A DNA stretch of 64,000 nt from Closterium sp. NIES-65 (lineage: Eukaryota > Streptophyta > Zygnematophyceae > Desmidiales > Closteriaceae): NCBI GenBank assembly GCA_948144175.1, contig CANXME010002453.1:738001-802000 (forward strand). Direction: 5' to 3'. Made by a program: the position numbers and the translations under genes. Numbering within the stretch: the first letter of the stretch is position 1; every line of letters starts with the position of its first letter. A model generated the notes under the pieces. That model was not told where the DNA came from and did no database searches. It was given only the letters and a program-made list of their open reading frames with translations. Below, piece after piece: positions 19,701 through 28,709 of the stretch.

Positions 19701-22608
19701 CCTCCCCCCTCAGGTTCCTGCCGCCTCAGGTGTGTCCCAGGTAGACGCCGTTGACCCGGTCGAGGTTACTGGTGACTCTGGTGCTGCTGCGGGTGCTGAG
19801 CCTGGGGGTGCTGACTCTGGGGGTGCTGTGCGCGGGGGTGCTGAGCCTGGGGGTGCTACTACTGGGGGTGCTGGGCCTGGGGGTGCTACTGCGGAGGGTA
19901 CGGATCCTTGGGGTGCTGAGCAGGGGGGTGCTGTGCCTGGAGGTGCTGGGTCTGGGGGTGCTGGGTCGGGAGCTGCTGAGCCTGGGGGTGCTGAGCTGGG
20001 AGCTGCTGGGCCTGGGGATGCTGCGTCTGGAGCTGCTGAGCCTGGGGTTTCTCCTGCTACTGCGCCTCGCCGGGAGCCCCTCTCTCCACAGGAGCTGCGC
20101 GAGTGGTTCGCTCGCCGCTGGAGGCGTGCTGCTGAGTCTGGGGGTGCTGCTGGAGCTGGAGCTGGAGCTTCTTCGACCGTCGAGGGTGCTGGTGCTGCCG
20201 GACCCGGAGCTGCTGGGCCTGCGGGTCCTCCTGGAGCTGGAGCTACTGAGGGTGTTGGTGCTGAGACTACTGCTGTTGGTCCTGCCACTGGAGGTGTTGG
20301 TGGTGCTGGTGCTGTCGCTGAGGGTGCTGCTGCTGTCCCTGCTGCGTCTGGAGCTGCCGCGCAGCCTCGGCCGTACTTCGTTCCGCTCCTGCAGCAGGTT
20401 CTTGGTCTTTCTCCTCCAGTAGAGGGTCCACCGCCTGTCCAGTCGCAGTCCCTGTTGGAGCCGTCCTCTCCACTACCTGCTCCCTCTCCTTACACTGGTC
20501 CTACTGGAGGTCTTGCTGAGCGTCGTGAGCCTGCGTCCCGTCCCGCGTCGCCTGTTCGTGCTGCTCGTGCTAGTGGTCGCAGTTCGCGTCAGCGTCCTCC
20601 TCCTGTCCCTGGCACGCACCGGATGTCTTTGCGTCCGTCCACAGCTCCTCTGCGTGCCCCTTTGCCTTCTCCTCCTGAGTCCTCTCTTCCTGCGCTTGCC
20701 GACCCTGAGTCGGACTCTCTTCGCGCTGCCAGTCCTACTGTCACGCGTCTGCTTGCTACTGTCGTCACTGACCCCTCTTTTGAGTCCACTGCTGCGTCTG
20801 CTCTAGTCGCTGAGCTCGTCGACTTTGCTGCTCGCTGTCGTCTCGACTACGGTGCTAGTCTTGTTGCTGAGTCTGCGCCTGTCTGTCCTCCGTCCGTCAG
20901 GGGTGAGTGTGCTCTTGGCACGGACGTCCTAGAGGACAGGCAGGAGGAGTTACAGTGTCTAGCGGCTGCTTCACCTCATCTCGCGTCTGTACTGCTTGCC
21001 CCTGAGGGAGACCCGGATGCACTAGACATCCCGACTCCGCGTTCTTACGCGGAGGCCGTAGAGGGTCCCTACTCCTCTCAGTGGCAGGCAGCTATGGATG
21101 CAGAGATGGCTTCCTGGAAGTCCACAGGCACCTACGTTGACGCGGTTCCCCCTCCTGGGGCGAACATCGTCAGTGGCATGTGGATCTTCAGGGTGAAGCG
21201 GCCGCCGGGCTCTCCACCTGTCTTCAAGGCGCGGTACGTTGCTCGTGGCTTCAGTCAGCGGCAGGGAGTTGACTACTTTCAGACCTTCTCTCCCACCCCG
21301 AAGATGACCACTCTTCGGGTGCTGCTGCACATAGCCGCTCAGCGCGACTACGAGCTTCACTCTCTCGACTTCAGCACTGCGTTCCTGCAGGGTAGCCTGC
21401 ACGAGGAGATCTGGCTGCGCCGTCCACCTGGCTTCACTGGGACTTTCCCTCCTGGCACCCAGTGGAGCCTCCGACGGCCAGTCTACGGTCTCCGCCAGGC
21501 ACCGCGTGAGTGGCACGACACACTGAGGACTACGCTTGCGGCTCTTGGGTTTGCTCCTTCTACTGCTGACCCGTCGCTGTTTCTGCGCACCGACACTTCA
21601 CTGCCGCCGTTCTACATCCTCGTGTACGTCGACGACTTGGTCTTTGCCACAGCGGACACTGCTGGACTCGCCTACGTGAAGTCCGAGCTGCTGAAGAGAC
21701 ACACGTGCACAGACCTGGGTGAACTGCGCAGCTACCTTGGCTTGCAGATCACTCGGGACAGAGCACGCCGCACCATTACCTTGACTCAGTCACACATGGT
21801 GCAGCAGGTCCTTCAGCGCTTCGGCTTCACGTACTCCTCGCCTCAGGCCACTCCTCTGCCTACTCGCCACTCACTCTCAGCTCTGCCTTCGGATGAGTCC
21901 GTAGAGTCGAGTGGTCCGTATGCAGAGCTTGTTGGCTGCCTCATGTACCTGATGACCTGCACTCGACCTGACCTTGCATACCCTCTGAGCATCCTTGCAC
22001 GCTATGTTGCTCCTGGGAGACACCGACCAGAGCACATGGCTGCAGCGAAGAGGGTATTGCGCTACCTGTGCAGTACGTCGGGCATGGGGCTAGTGCTTGG
22101 AGGGCGGAGTCCAGTGGTCCTTACAGGCCACGCGGACGCTTCTTGGGCTGACGACCAGGCTACGCAGCGGTCGTCACAGGGTTACACCTTCAGCCTTGGT
22201 TCCGGCTCTGTCTCGTGGCGGTCTACTCGCTCGTCTTCAGTTCTCGGCTCCAGTTGTGAGGCTGAGATCTACGCCGGGGCCATGGCTGCACAGGAGCTTC
22301 GCTGGCTCACCTACCTGCTGACTGACCTTGGAGAGCCGCCTCGTTCTCCTCCAGTGCTGTACGTAGACAACAAGGCCATGCTGGCCTTGTGTCGAGAGCA
22401 GCGCTTGGAGCACAGAACGAAGCACATTGCTCTCCGCTACTTCCTTGCTCGTGAGCTGCAGCAGCGTGGTCAGTTGCGACTTGCGTACGTGGCCTCTGAG
22501 GCCAACACTGCTGATGTGTTCACCAAGGCACTCGCGCCTTGTGACCATCAGCGCTTTTGCACCCAGCTGGGTCTTGTGCCTGTCTTGCCTCACTTGCTCT
22601 CCTCTTGA
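16702..22608 (+). CDS. Copia gag-pol polyprotein of element 2, complete (about 1968 aa)
   Basis: The start is placed at the ATG of MATPSVLAFD (16702) because elements 4 and 5 start there too; the frame is open from 16660. Order: gag (UBN2-like, 1 to about 250), a long Gly-rich tract (about 265-350), a Gln/Arg stretch, a non-canonical C-x13-C-x3-H-x4-C motif (about 393-416), protease LDSGAS (Asp 522), HHCC pre-integrase region (from about 675), integrase core with Asp 746, Asp 815 and Glu 851, a Gly/Ala/Glu/Pro repeat linker, reverse transcriptase with YVDD at 1642-1645, and RNase H to the end. One oddity is QQHG in the integrase, where elements 1, 4, 5 and 6 have QQNG, the usual form. A run of ten C at 17163-17172 precedes an internal ATG. 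No stop or frameshift was seen, so activity is possible but unproven. Confidence 0.94.
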   Translation: MATPSVLAFDAEGRAIDFEVWLDDLQLFLQCDRADGLSIFDLTSGASPAPAADADPTVRSQWATRDAAARLAVRRHLPTTERAHFSQYKSAHTLYDAVVARYSSPATAALSRLMLPYLFPDLSAFPTVADLITHLRTSDTRYRAALPAEFCAKNPPPMYITLYYVVARLPDSLRVVRDHFLAVCPTTLTVDLLEKALLAAEKSIVAVGASRGDPRTPIFEGCSPSPLLPSVASATAADLLGLESVGAASAPSGRRRSSKGKGGKGAGGAGGGGGGGGGGGGGSGGGGGSSGGGGGGGGGNCGGDGGGGGGGGGGGSGGGGGGGGGGGGGGSGGGGGGGGGGAGRGGTQQRSGGGGGQRSQRQQQQRSRDIPPPQQLREWYAGRQRGGGTGPCTYVLCSGDRAGEQCGGAHSTQRCFGRLTDAWRQQFPGASEIPRWDELLRTGVAIFDLDFDAILAAMYAVSYSEENEGYRCFPPDPGIGTAALGACEAAALGASASALSGTGETALSGTASPSSSLTFTLDSGASRSFFRDRTTLTPLGRPVAVSLADPSGGPVLSHFSTVLPCPAAPSGTLSGLYLPLFSTNLVSGAALQDAGVHQFTPASQRVTHCTDARTGRHLATFSRRPGSSLYTLTTSSPPVPASGQVAASGQVFAAASRSGPESAPCSCRLRSHETLLWHHRLGHPSLPRLRSMASRVLVSGLPQSLPPLPSGPGPSCVPCVEGRLRATPHSSHFPPTEAHLQTLHMDVWGPAPVRGQGYERYFLLVVDDYSRYTTVLPLRSKGAVTEVLIDWIREARLQLRKSFGSDFPVLRLHSDRGGEFSSRLLRDYCRARGIRQTFTLPDSPQQHGIAERRIGMVMDVARTSMMHAAAPHFLWPFAVRYAAHQLNLHPRVSRPAMSPALLWTGKVGDASAFRVWGSRAFVRDLSADKLSPRAAPCVFLGFPTDAPGWQFYHPSSRRVLSSQDVTFDESVPFYRLFPYRTPSLPPPPDFLVPVPPPVDPLPPQVPAASGVSQVDAVDPVEVTGDSGAAAGAEPGGADSGGAVRGGAEPGGATTGGAGPGGATAEGTDPWGAEQGGAVPGGAGSGGAGSGAAEPGGAELGAAGPGDAASGAAEPGVSPATAPRREPLSPQELREWFARRWRRAAESGGAAGAGAGASSTVEGAGAAGPGAAGPAGPPGAGATEGVGAETTAVGPATGGVGGAGAVAEGAAAVPAASGAAAQPRPYFVPLLQQVLGLSPPVEGPPPVQSQSLLEPSSPLPAPSPYTGPTGGLAERREPASRPASPVRAARASGRSSRQRPPPVPGTHRMSLRPSTAPLRAPLPSPPESSLPALADPESDSLRAASPTVTRLLATVVTDPSFESTAASALVAELVDFAARCRLDYGASLVAESAPVCPPSVRGECALGTDVLEDRQEELQCLAAASPHLASVLLAPEGDPDALDIPTPRSYAEAVEGPYSSQWQAAMDAEMASWKSTGTYVDAVPPPGANIVSGMWIFRVKRPPGSPPVFKARYVARGFSQRQGVDYFQTFSPTPKMTTLRVLLHIAAQRDYELHSLDFSTAFLQGSLHEEIWLRRPPGFTGTFPPGTQWSLRRPVYGLRQAPREWHDTLRTTLAALGFAPSTADPSLFLRTDTSLPPFYILVYVDDLVFATADTAGLAYVKSELLKRHTCTDLGELRSYLGLQITRDRARRTITLTQSHMVQQVLQRFGFTYSSPQATPLPTRHSLSALPSDESVESSGPYAELVGCLMYLMTCTRPDLAYPLSILARYVAPGRHRPEHMAAAKRVLRYLCSTSGMGLVLGGRSPVVLTGHADASWADDQATQRSSQGYTFSLGSGSVSWRSTRSSSVLGSSCEAEIYAGAMAAQELRWLTYLLTDLGEPPRSPPVLYVDNKAMLALCREQRLEHRTKHIALRYFLARELQQRGQLRLAYVASEANTADVFTKALAPCDHQRFCTQLGLVPVLPHLLSS

Positions 22609-22814
22609 CTTTACTTGTACTGTGACATATATATATACCTGCTCTTGATTGTCTAGTTTTATATATATGTCTGTACTCCTGCATGTGAACTGGCCTCTGG
22701 CCCTGCTCTTGTGCTCGGACTGTGTGGTGACTTTGTGATCCACCCTGAGCTTGCTTTGCTTTGCTTGACTGGTCTTGTGACCCCTTGTTCTCCCCCACTT
22801 TGCCTATGGGGGTG
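22609..22814 (+). other. 3' untranslated region and purine tract of element 2
   Basis: AT-rich sequence with TATATATA runs follows the stop codon and ends with CCTATGGGGGTG directly before the LTR. The same arrangement follows the polyprotein in elements 1, 4 and 6; in element 5 it is cut off. Confidence 0.75.
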
Positions 22815-22946
22815 TGTCAAACATTATATATGTTATGCTTGTGTAGGCTACAGTGGGTTAGCCTATAGGGGGTACACAATTCTAGGGTTTACTACTTGTA
22901 CTCATTTCACTTCTAGTTCATTCATTCCTGTTCGCTTATTCTCACA
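22815..22946 (+). repeat. 3' LTR of element 2
   Basis: All 132 bases match 7708-7839 by eye. It is followed by GGTAC (22947-22951), the right copy of the duplication. Confidence 0.94.
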
Positions 22947-22951
22947 GGTAC

Positions 22952-23015
22952 AACCCAATCAGGGTTTCCTATATGTACTCACTTCATTCATAGTTGATTC
23001 TTTCTCATTCTCACA
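22952..23015 (+). repeat. 3' LTR of element 1, second half
   Basis: These 64 bases match 425-488, with one difference seen (TTCTTTC for TTCATTC), and complete the LTR begun at 7646. GATAT follows at 23016-23020. Confidence 0.94.
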
Positions 23016-23020
23016 GATAT

Positions 23021-24387
23021 AAGACGAGGTCTAGTGAAGTTAACCAGATTCAAATCAACCTGCTTGTTCGAGATCGAGAGTTTGCTTGTATGGGGTGAGC
23101 TTCGTTCCACACCACATTCCTCATCACCTCCCTCCGCCGCGCAATTATGCACACTAGTCGGACCATGCAGCCTACCGAAGGCCCCACCGCGCAATAATGC
23201 ACTAGCCCCTCTCTCTCACAGTAGAAGCAGCTCAGCCCTTCCCTTTCCCAAAACATACAGCAAAATCGCCAACCCTGCATTATACCAATAATTCTCTAGC
23301 TTGTCCTCCCGTGGGCTCCAATCCTGTTGCTTCATTCGACCTCCCGCCATCGTTCACCAGCTAGAGCGACAAATGCAGGCGACTGTTGAGCCGGTCGCGC
23401 CCTGTTTCTGGCAGGCGCGCGACGTCACAATGCGACACGCCACGGGATCGCAATCGGGCTCGCTCGTTGACGCGAAACCCCCAGATGCAGCAATAATGCC
23501 ACTGCGATTCCAAGCCACCCGAATGCGCTATTAGCGCCTCGCACTTAACTACCCGCGGGCGAGACTCCTAGCGACTCCGAGCTCTGTCGATATAGTATAA
23601 GCCACGCGCCGTAGCAGTCATGGAAGCATCTCCTCCGTCGCTTCCATCGGAACCTATACCTGGGTGTCAAACAGCATGCCATCCAGTGGCTTGATGTTTG
23701 ATAGGCATCGCTGGGAGTTTTTTCGCGATGCCTGGGATTGGCGTGTTGCAATACACACTTACAGCGTGTCACCTGCAGGTTGATTTCGACATTCCACGTG
23801 GCATCATTCCCAACCCCAGGTTTCACTCCACAATCGAACTCGGCATTTCCCAAAGCGCGCAACTACTGTACATAGCCGATTGCGTGATAAGAGTTCGGTA
23901 CGTTTTTTTTCCAGGTCGAGATTTTCGGGTTGTTCTAAAACAATTGTGAATGATTCGAGGTGTGACTATTCTTCATAGAGGGACTCGTCATTGTAGCATA
24001 GCACCCCACTTAACAGATTTTGACTTAACATCGCTAAAACATTGTGCTGTTACGCAAACCGAAGTTTGTTCACAACGGATCACTTCGCGCCCGAAGCGGC
24101 GATACTATAGCTCAGGGGTTACTCATTTCTTGTTACTGTTACATCCGTAACCCGTGTTACCAAGGTACAGTTCAATGTATGTTTCAAAATCGAAGTTACC
24201 TTCAACTTGTAACCCTAGTTACTAGAGTACACTCAAAACCAGTAACATGTAGAATTATAAATTCTAGGGCGTACAATTTTAAATGCGTTCTGGGGACCTA
24301 CATAGCGGAATATGGATATTTTCGTAATAAAACCAGTAATTATAAAAACACGCATAAATAAAAATGCAATGCATACAAAATCCATTT
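23021..24387. other. Intergenic DNA between element 1 and the unknown gene
   Basis: No gene could be supported. Base composition is ordinary and clearly less GC-rich than the retrotransposons. At 24118-24246 nine GTTAC/GTAAC pentamers lie within about 130 bp. The stretch 23590-23650 (TATAAG followed by an ATG) vaguely resembles the region upstream of the EGF gene at 54650-54710. Confidence 0.5.
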
Positions 24388-26530
24388 TCAGGATTCATCT
24401 TCAGAATCTTCGTCTACCACCTCATCTTCATCTAACTCATCCTCTGCATCCTCATCCCCCAGGACATCAGCATCCAGAGCCTCCTGGGGGGTGGTCACCC
24501 AATGCGCCAAACAGATGCGCCCTATGCCTATGAAGTCACCCTCAGTCCGGCCCATGCTGTTGATATAGCGCTGCACAATGCGCGCTTGTCTGGAGATGGC
24601 GAGAGTGTCACCAGAGCGACCAAGCTGAAGCTTGTTGCAAGTGGGGTGACGTAGCTTAAAACGGACCTGCACACATTCAACAACACAACGAGTCTGTAAG
24701 ACAGAACATAGAGAAGAAACTTTTGCATTACAGATGCAATTAGACTCACAACTGCCAGAATCAATAGGAGTTGTGCCGCATAGATCCCAAGTGGGCGGTC
24801 TGGGTCTTCCTCTGTCACAAACAGGCGCGCACACGCCATGAACGCTGGGCTGGAAAAAGGGTGGCCATTAAGCAGGTGCCACTCTATGCCCTTCAGCCCT
24901 GTGACAAGCCACAAAGCAAAGAACGGGCAATAATGACAGAGTAAGTACAGGCTGCTTTATTATGTCACTGTTTAAACAACTCAACATTTATGTTGAGTTG
25001 CTGAAAACAAGACGAAAGAGAGTTTACAAAGGTAAATACGGGTAAAGACTTACTGCCGCCATACACAGCCACGTAAGCATGGCATCAGGCGGCGAAATCG
25101 TCTGGCTCCACAGCTCGGATGGTGCCATTCGGAGCACGCTTAATCACGAACAGCCGCGCGCCCCGTACCAACCGCAAGCTCCTCCTGCAACCTCCGTAGA
25201 TCTTGCCAATGCGGTTGTTGAACCGCTTCTCTGTCTTTTTTACGATGTCTTTGTCTTTCATGTGCGCCACCAGCCTCGAAGCCTCATCGCTGCCCCATGT
25301 GAAACCTGCATGTGCTGTGCGAAGTAAAAGAACGGGCGGCAGTCAGAAACATAAATAGGAGCAATAGCAGAAGAAACACGACTCGTTTGCTTACTGACTA
25401 AACGTTCAACAACATCACTCCTCTTCGGCGCCATGTTCATGTGGTCGCCGTCGAAGAGGAAATCGTCGACGGTTTCCGACATCATTCTCTGCAATAGCAA
25501 CAGAAAGCACCCGTCAGGGTATAAACCGGAGTGAACAGAAGACACCCATCAGTTTAAAACGAAAGCGTATGAAAGAAACTCACCTCGAAATCTAGGCTGA
25601 CAATCTTCTGCAGGAGCACAGCATCAGCGAGAGATCCGGCGATGCCAAGAGCCTTCAGGATCTGCACGTCCTTGGTCTTGCAGTCGGTCTGCAGCAACTC
25701 GACATGCTCGCGAGCAATGGCGGCCTGCGCACGAAGGCTCTGATTGACCTTGTTTGGGCGCGATTCGGGATGAAACTCATCGGCCTCATGGCGATTAACG
25801 CCCGCCTGCTTCATGGTACGGGCATAGAGGGTGAGGCCTGCATGGCACGGAGGAACGGAGGTAAGTATACGAAATAGTTGGGCACACGACCAGAATGCGC
25901 GTCAAAGCTTACCACGTTGGCCATTCCCCTGAAGCGGTTGCGCGATTACGTCCCCGAAGAGCTCGCCCTCTTCTTCCTCCTCAGCATCCGCAGTGGCAGT
26001 AGCTACACCCACCGCGGCAGGATCAGGGTCGGCATCGACAGAAGCAGGATCGGCAGCGGCAGGAGCAGGATCGGCAGCGGCAGGAGCAGGATCGGCAGCG
26101 GCAGGAGCAGGATCGGCAGCGGCAGGCGCATGATAGGCAGCGGCATGAGTAGAAATGGCAGCGCCTGGAGCAGGATCGGCAGTGGTAGTCGGTGATGCGG
26201 CGGCAGCACTTGACTTTCCCAAGACCGCAGCACATTTGACACCGTGGGCTCGCTCGCCTTGACGGTTGGAGCCGCGTTTGCGAGATCGAGCGCCAGTCAT
26301 GGCTGCGTCGAGAGTATCACCGTCTGGGAAAGAAGAAGAACAAGGTAGTTAAAACACAGCAGTTGATACAAGGTGACCATAAAAAAAAAAGGCACAAACC
26401 ACAGAGAGCGCTTACCTTTGTTAGCTGGAAAAAAAGCATGATTGTCCTTGCTCTTGCGCGGAATGGAAGTCCGTAACGGTTCCGCCATCTGCATACTAGC
26501 GGGAACGCTGAACGAACGAGCACGGCCCAT
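24388..26530 (-). CDS. Multi-exon gene of unknown function, in-frame TGA in exon 5
   Basis: I do not recognise the family. Exons with GT-AG borders and matching phases, on the minus strand: 26530-26416, 26323-25913, 25837-25584, 25488-25395, 25305-25054, 24898-24750 and 24666-24388. They sum to 1554 bp, 518 codons including the final stop. Codon 365 (25085-25087) is TGA, so the gene either ends there (364 aa) or carries a nonsense mutation or readthrough stop. The protein has a basic patch (TGARSRKRGSNR), an Ala/Asp/Pro repeat on a 21-bp minisatellite (about 26035-26130), an acidic EEEEEGE stretch, a helix-rich part (exon 3) and, after the TGA, a short region rich in Trp, Cys and Leu and a very acidic C-terminus (DEDEVVDEDSEDES). 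Basic and acidic patches suggest a nuclear protein. Upstream exons cannot be excluded. Confidence 0.55.
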
Positions 26531-27099
26531 TATTAGCTACTGAAAGCTATAAGTACTAAATCGCTAGAGATGGAGTACCTGATAGCAACACTCCAGCAAC
26601 AAAGGCTATTTATATGAAAAGCTCTTAGGAGAGACGCCTGGAACATCATCTCTTACCTTGCCTACGCATCGCGACGAGATACGGTGGGGGCCTGCTTGAT
26701 GCCCCGATTGATGCCAATAACGATGTGTGGCTGTAACGAGGGGGATGGGTGAGGGAGATTGAAGTGGTGGAAGGAGGGTGGGGTTTGAAGTTTGAAATTT
26801 CAAACTTCAGTTTGAATTGTCGAGGGGGATCGCAGAGGGGGCGTTGAGGAGGATGAGAAGGGGGGATTGGAGGGGAAGAAACCGAACGTGCACCACTTTG
26901 TGGGTACTGGGTGGTTTGGTGCACGTCCGGTCAACGTCCCCGCCGTGCTGCCTGCCAGGTTCGGCAGATTTACATGTAGGAGTCACAGCTGATTCGGGCG
27001 CCGTGAACAACCATTCTTTCTGCCGCATCAGCGTGGTCGATGACAACCATGCCTCGTGAAGTTGCGACAGCGAGGCACAGCTGCGGAAATGAGCAGGAC
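26531..27099. other. Non-coding DNA upstream of the unknown gene, with two inverted repeats
   Basis: No convincing gene. A perfect 22-bp palindrome (half-site GAAGTTTGAAA) lies at 26787-26808. At 26881-26895 and 26917-26931 two 15-bp arms (ACCGAACGTGCACCA against ACCGGACGTGCACCA when reversed) could fold into a hairpin with a 21-nt loop and one mismatch. The stretch may contain the promoter of the minus-strand gene. Confidence 0.45.
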
Positions 27100-27102
27100 T
27101 TA

Positions 27103-27249
27103 GGGCGCGTGTGATCTTTGGTTTCTGGTCTAAGTTTGAACTCAAACCGTTTTGCACTGTGGCGAAAAGTCTCTTAATAGTATTTTACCGTGTAGAACGT
27201 TTCTAAAAGTTCGAACTTTGGGAAGTTCGAAAAAAGATCACACGCGCCC
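27103..27249. mobile_element. 147-bp MITE, Tourist/PIF-Harbinger type
   Basis: Perfect 17-bp terminal inverted repeats, GGGCGCGTGTGATCTTT at 27103-27119 and its complement at 27233-27249, are flanked by TTA on both sides (27100-27102 and 27250-27252). A TTA target duplication with TIRs starting GG is typical of PIF/Harbinger-derived MITEs. The interior is AT-rich, has TTCGAACTT-like inverted motifs and no coding capacity. Confidence 0.85.
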
Positions 27250-27252
27250 TTA

Positions 27253-27477
27253 GCGTGTTGTGTAGGTGTAACCCGGGACGCGATATTAAGTCCTGACTAC
27301 ATTGAGTAACGACCCATGTTGAACAGTAACTGCAAATTCCACTAACAATAAACCACCTTCTCTCACTATTGAATCAAGCTCCTGAATACCGGTGTCTATT
27401 AATTAAGAAACTGGCACTTGAAGTTGGGATTAAGTTAGCCTAAATGGACGTGGAGAACATTTGAGTTTGAACGCAAA
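27253..27477. other. Short non-coding stretch
   Basis: Nothing recognisable was found between the MITE and the tandem repeat. Confidence 0.4.
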
Positions 27478-28160
27478 ACATGTTGCAACCGGACCTATCC
27501 GTGCTTAAAGTTCAACGATCCAACGCACAATCAAGCATCGCAAGCTGCGAAGTTGGGCGTATGAGCCCAAATCAGGTTTCATTTGCAAGGTACTGGGTCC
27601 TACTATAGGAGTGTGAGAATACATAGGGCTAAAAAATACGACCATCCATTGAAAAGGTGACATGTTCCGCACCGGCCCATCCTTGCACAGATTCCAGGCA
27701 TGCAACGTACAAACAAGCGTCAACGGCGGCGTAGTTGGGCGAACGAGGTCAAACAAGTTCCTATGGCTTGGTAATTGTCCTACTAGGAAACAGTGCAAAG
27801 AAGCGGAGCTAAAAGCAGCAACCAAACGACGTAACGGTGACATGTTTCGCACCGGCCCATCCTTGCACAGATTCCAGGCATGCAACGCACAAACAAGCGT
27901 CAACGGCGGCGTAGTTGGGCGAACGAGGTCAAACAAGTTCCTATGGCTTGGTAATTGGTCCTACTAGGAATCAGTGTGAAGAAACGGAGCTAAAAGCAGC
28001 AAACAAACGACGAAACGGTGACATGTTTCGCACCAGCCCATCATTGCACAGATTCCAGGCATGCAACGCACAAACAAGCGTCAACGGCGGCGTAGTTGGG
28101 AGAAAGAGGTCAAAACAGTTTCCGTTGAAACGGACTGTGATGTAGTACCTAAATTTGTGA
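27478..28160. repeat. Tandem repeat of about 180 bp, three close copies and one diverged copy
   Basis: Copies start with GTGACATGTT at about 27657, 27837 and 28018 (periods 180 and 181 bp) and share core motifs such as CAGATTCCAGGCATGCAACG and GCGTAGTTGGG. A more diverged copy precedes them from about 27478. The third copy fades near 28130. Short frames crossing the copies on both strands are by-products. Confidence 0.85.
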
Positions 28161-28380
28161 AGAAGCAGTTCTAATACAAACGGTATATACACAAACTATG
28201 ATACAACAACCATAAACAGGTATGTACAGTAAATTCACCACCTAAACTCATTCCAAATGAATTTCTGGACCGTTGATGGGGTCAACGGGACATAAGGTAC
28301 CACATGCAGAACCCTCAGCAAGCTTTCAACATTCACCAATCCATATCCCCTACCACCTTCCCACCATTGCATGAGGGTCA

Positions 28381-28506
28381 TGTTGAACAAGAACGAATGA
28401 AATAACAGTGAAATGAGCACAAGTATGAAAACCTAGAAATGTGTACCCCCTATAGGCTAACCCACTGTAGCCTAAACAACTACAACAACATATATAATGT
28501 TTGACA
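28381..28506 (-). repeat. 3' LTR of element 4
   Basis: It matches 35579-35704 with about four substitutions. On the minus strand CCTATGGGGGTG, a purine-rich tract, lies directly before it. Confidence 0.93.
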
Positions 28507-28709
28507 CACCCCCATAGGTGAAGTGGGGGAGAACTAGGGGTCACAAGACCAGTCAAGTAAAGCAAAGCAAGCTCAGGGTGGATCACAACGTCACCACACA
28601 ATCCGAGCACAAGTTCAAGGCCACAAGGCCAGTTCACATGCAGGAGTACATATATATAAGACTAAACAAGCAAGAGCAACAATATATATATGGAACAGTA
28701 CAAAGAGGG

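Larger units (their letters stand above)
7708..22946 (+). mobile_element. Element 2: Ty1/Copia LTR retrotransposon with complete polyprotein, split by element 3
   Basis: The LTRs are 132 bp (7708-7839 and 22815-22946) and look identical by eye. The flanking duplication is GGTAC (7703-7707 and 22947-22951), and the host sequence resumes exactly in the LTR of element 1. Without element 3 the length is about 7.67 kb. The LTR (TGTCAAACATTATATATG...) is a different subfamily from element 1. Identical LTRs and an uninterrupted frame point to a recent insertion; element 3 in the leader has since interrupted its transcription unit. Confidence 0.95.
363..23015 (+). mobile_element. Element 1: outer Ty1/Copia LTR retrotransposon, decayed, holding elements 2 and 3
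   Basis: The element starts with a 126-bp LTR (363-488, TGTCAG...TCACA). Its 3' LTR begins at 7646, is cut at 7707 by element 2, and resumes at 22952-23015. Both ends are flanked by the perfect 5-bp duplication GATAT (358-362 and 23016-23020), so both termini are intact. Without the insert it is about 7.4 kb. Order is LTR, primer-binding site, GC-rich leader, gag, protease, integrase, RT, RNase H, purine tract, LTR; integrase before RT defines Copia. The two LTRs differ at about two positions by eye. The polyprotein carries several inactivating changes. It is the oldest layer of the nest. Confidence 0.95.

Noticed and set aside
27505-28192. Small frames on both strands in the 180-bp repeat
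   Set aside because: The frames repeat with the unit and shift at its indels; no codon bias or homology was seen.
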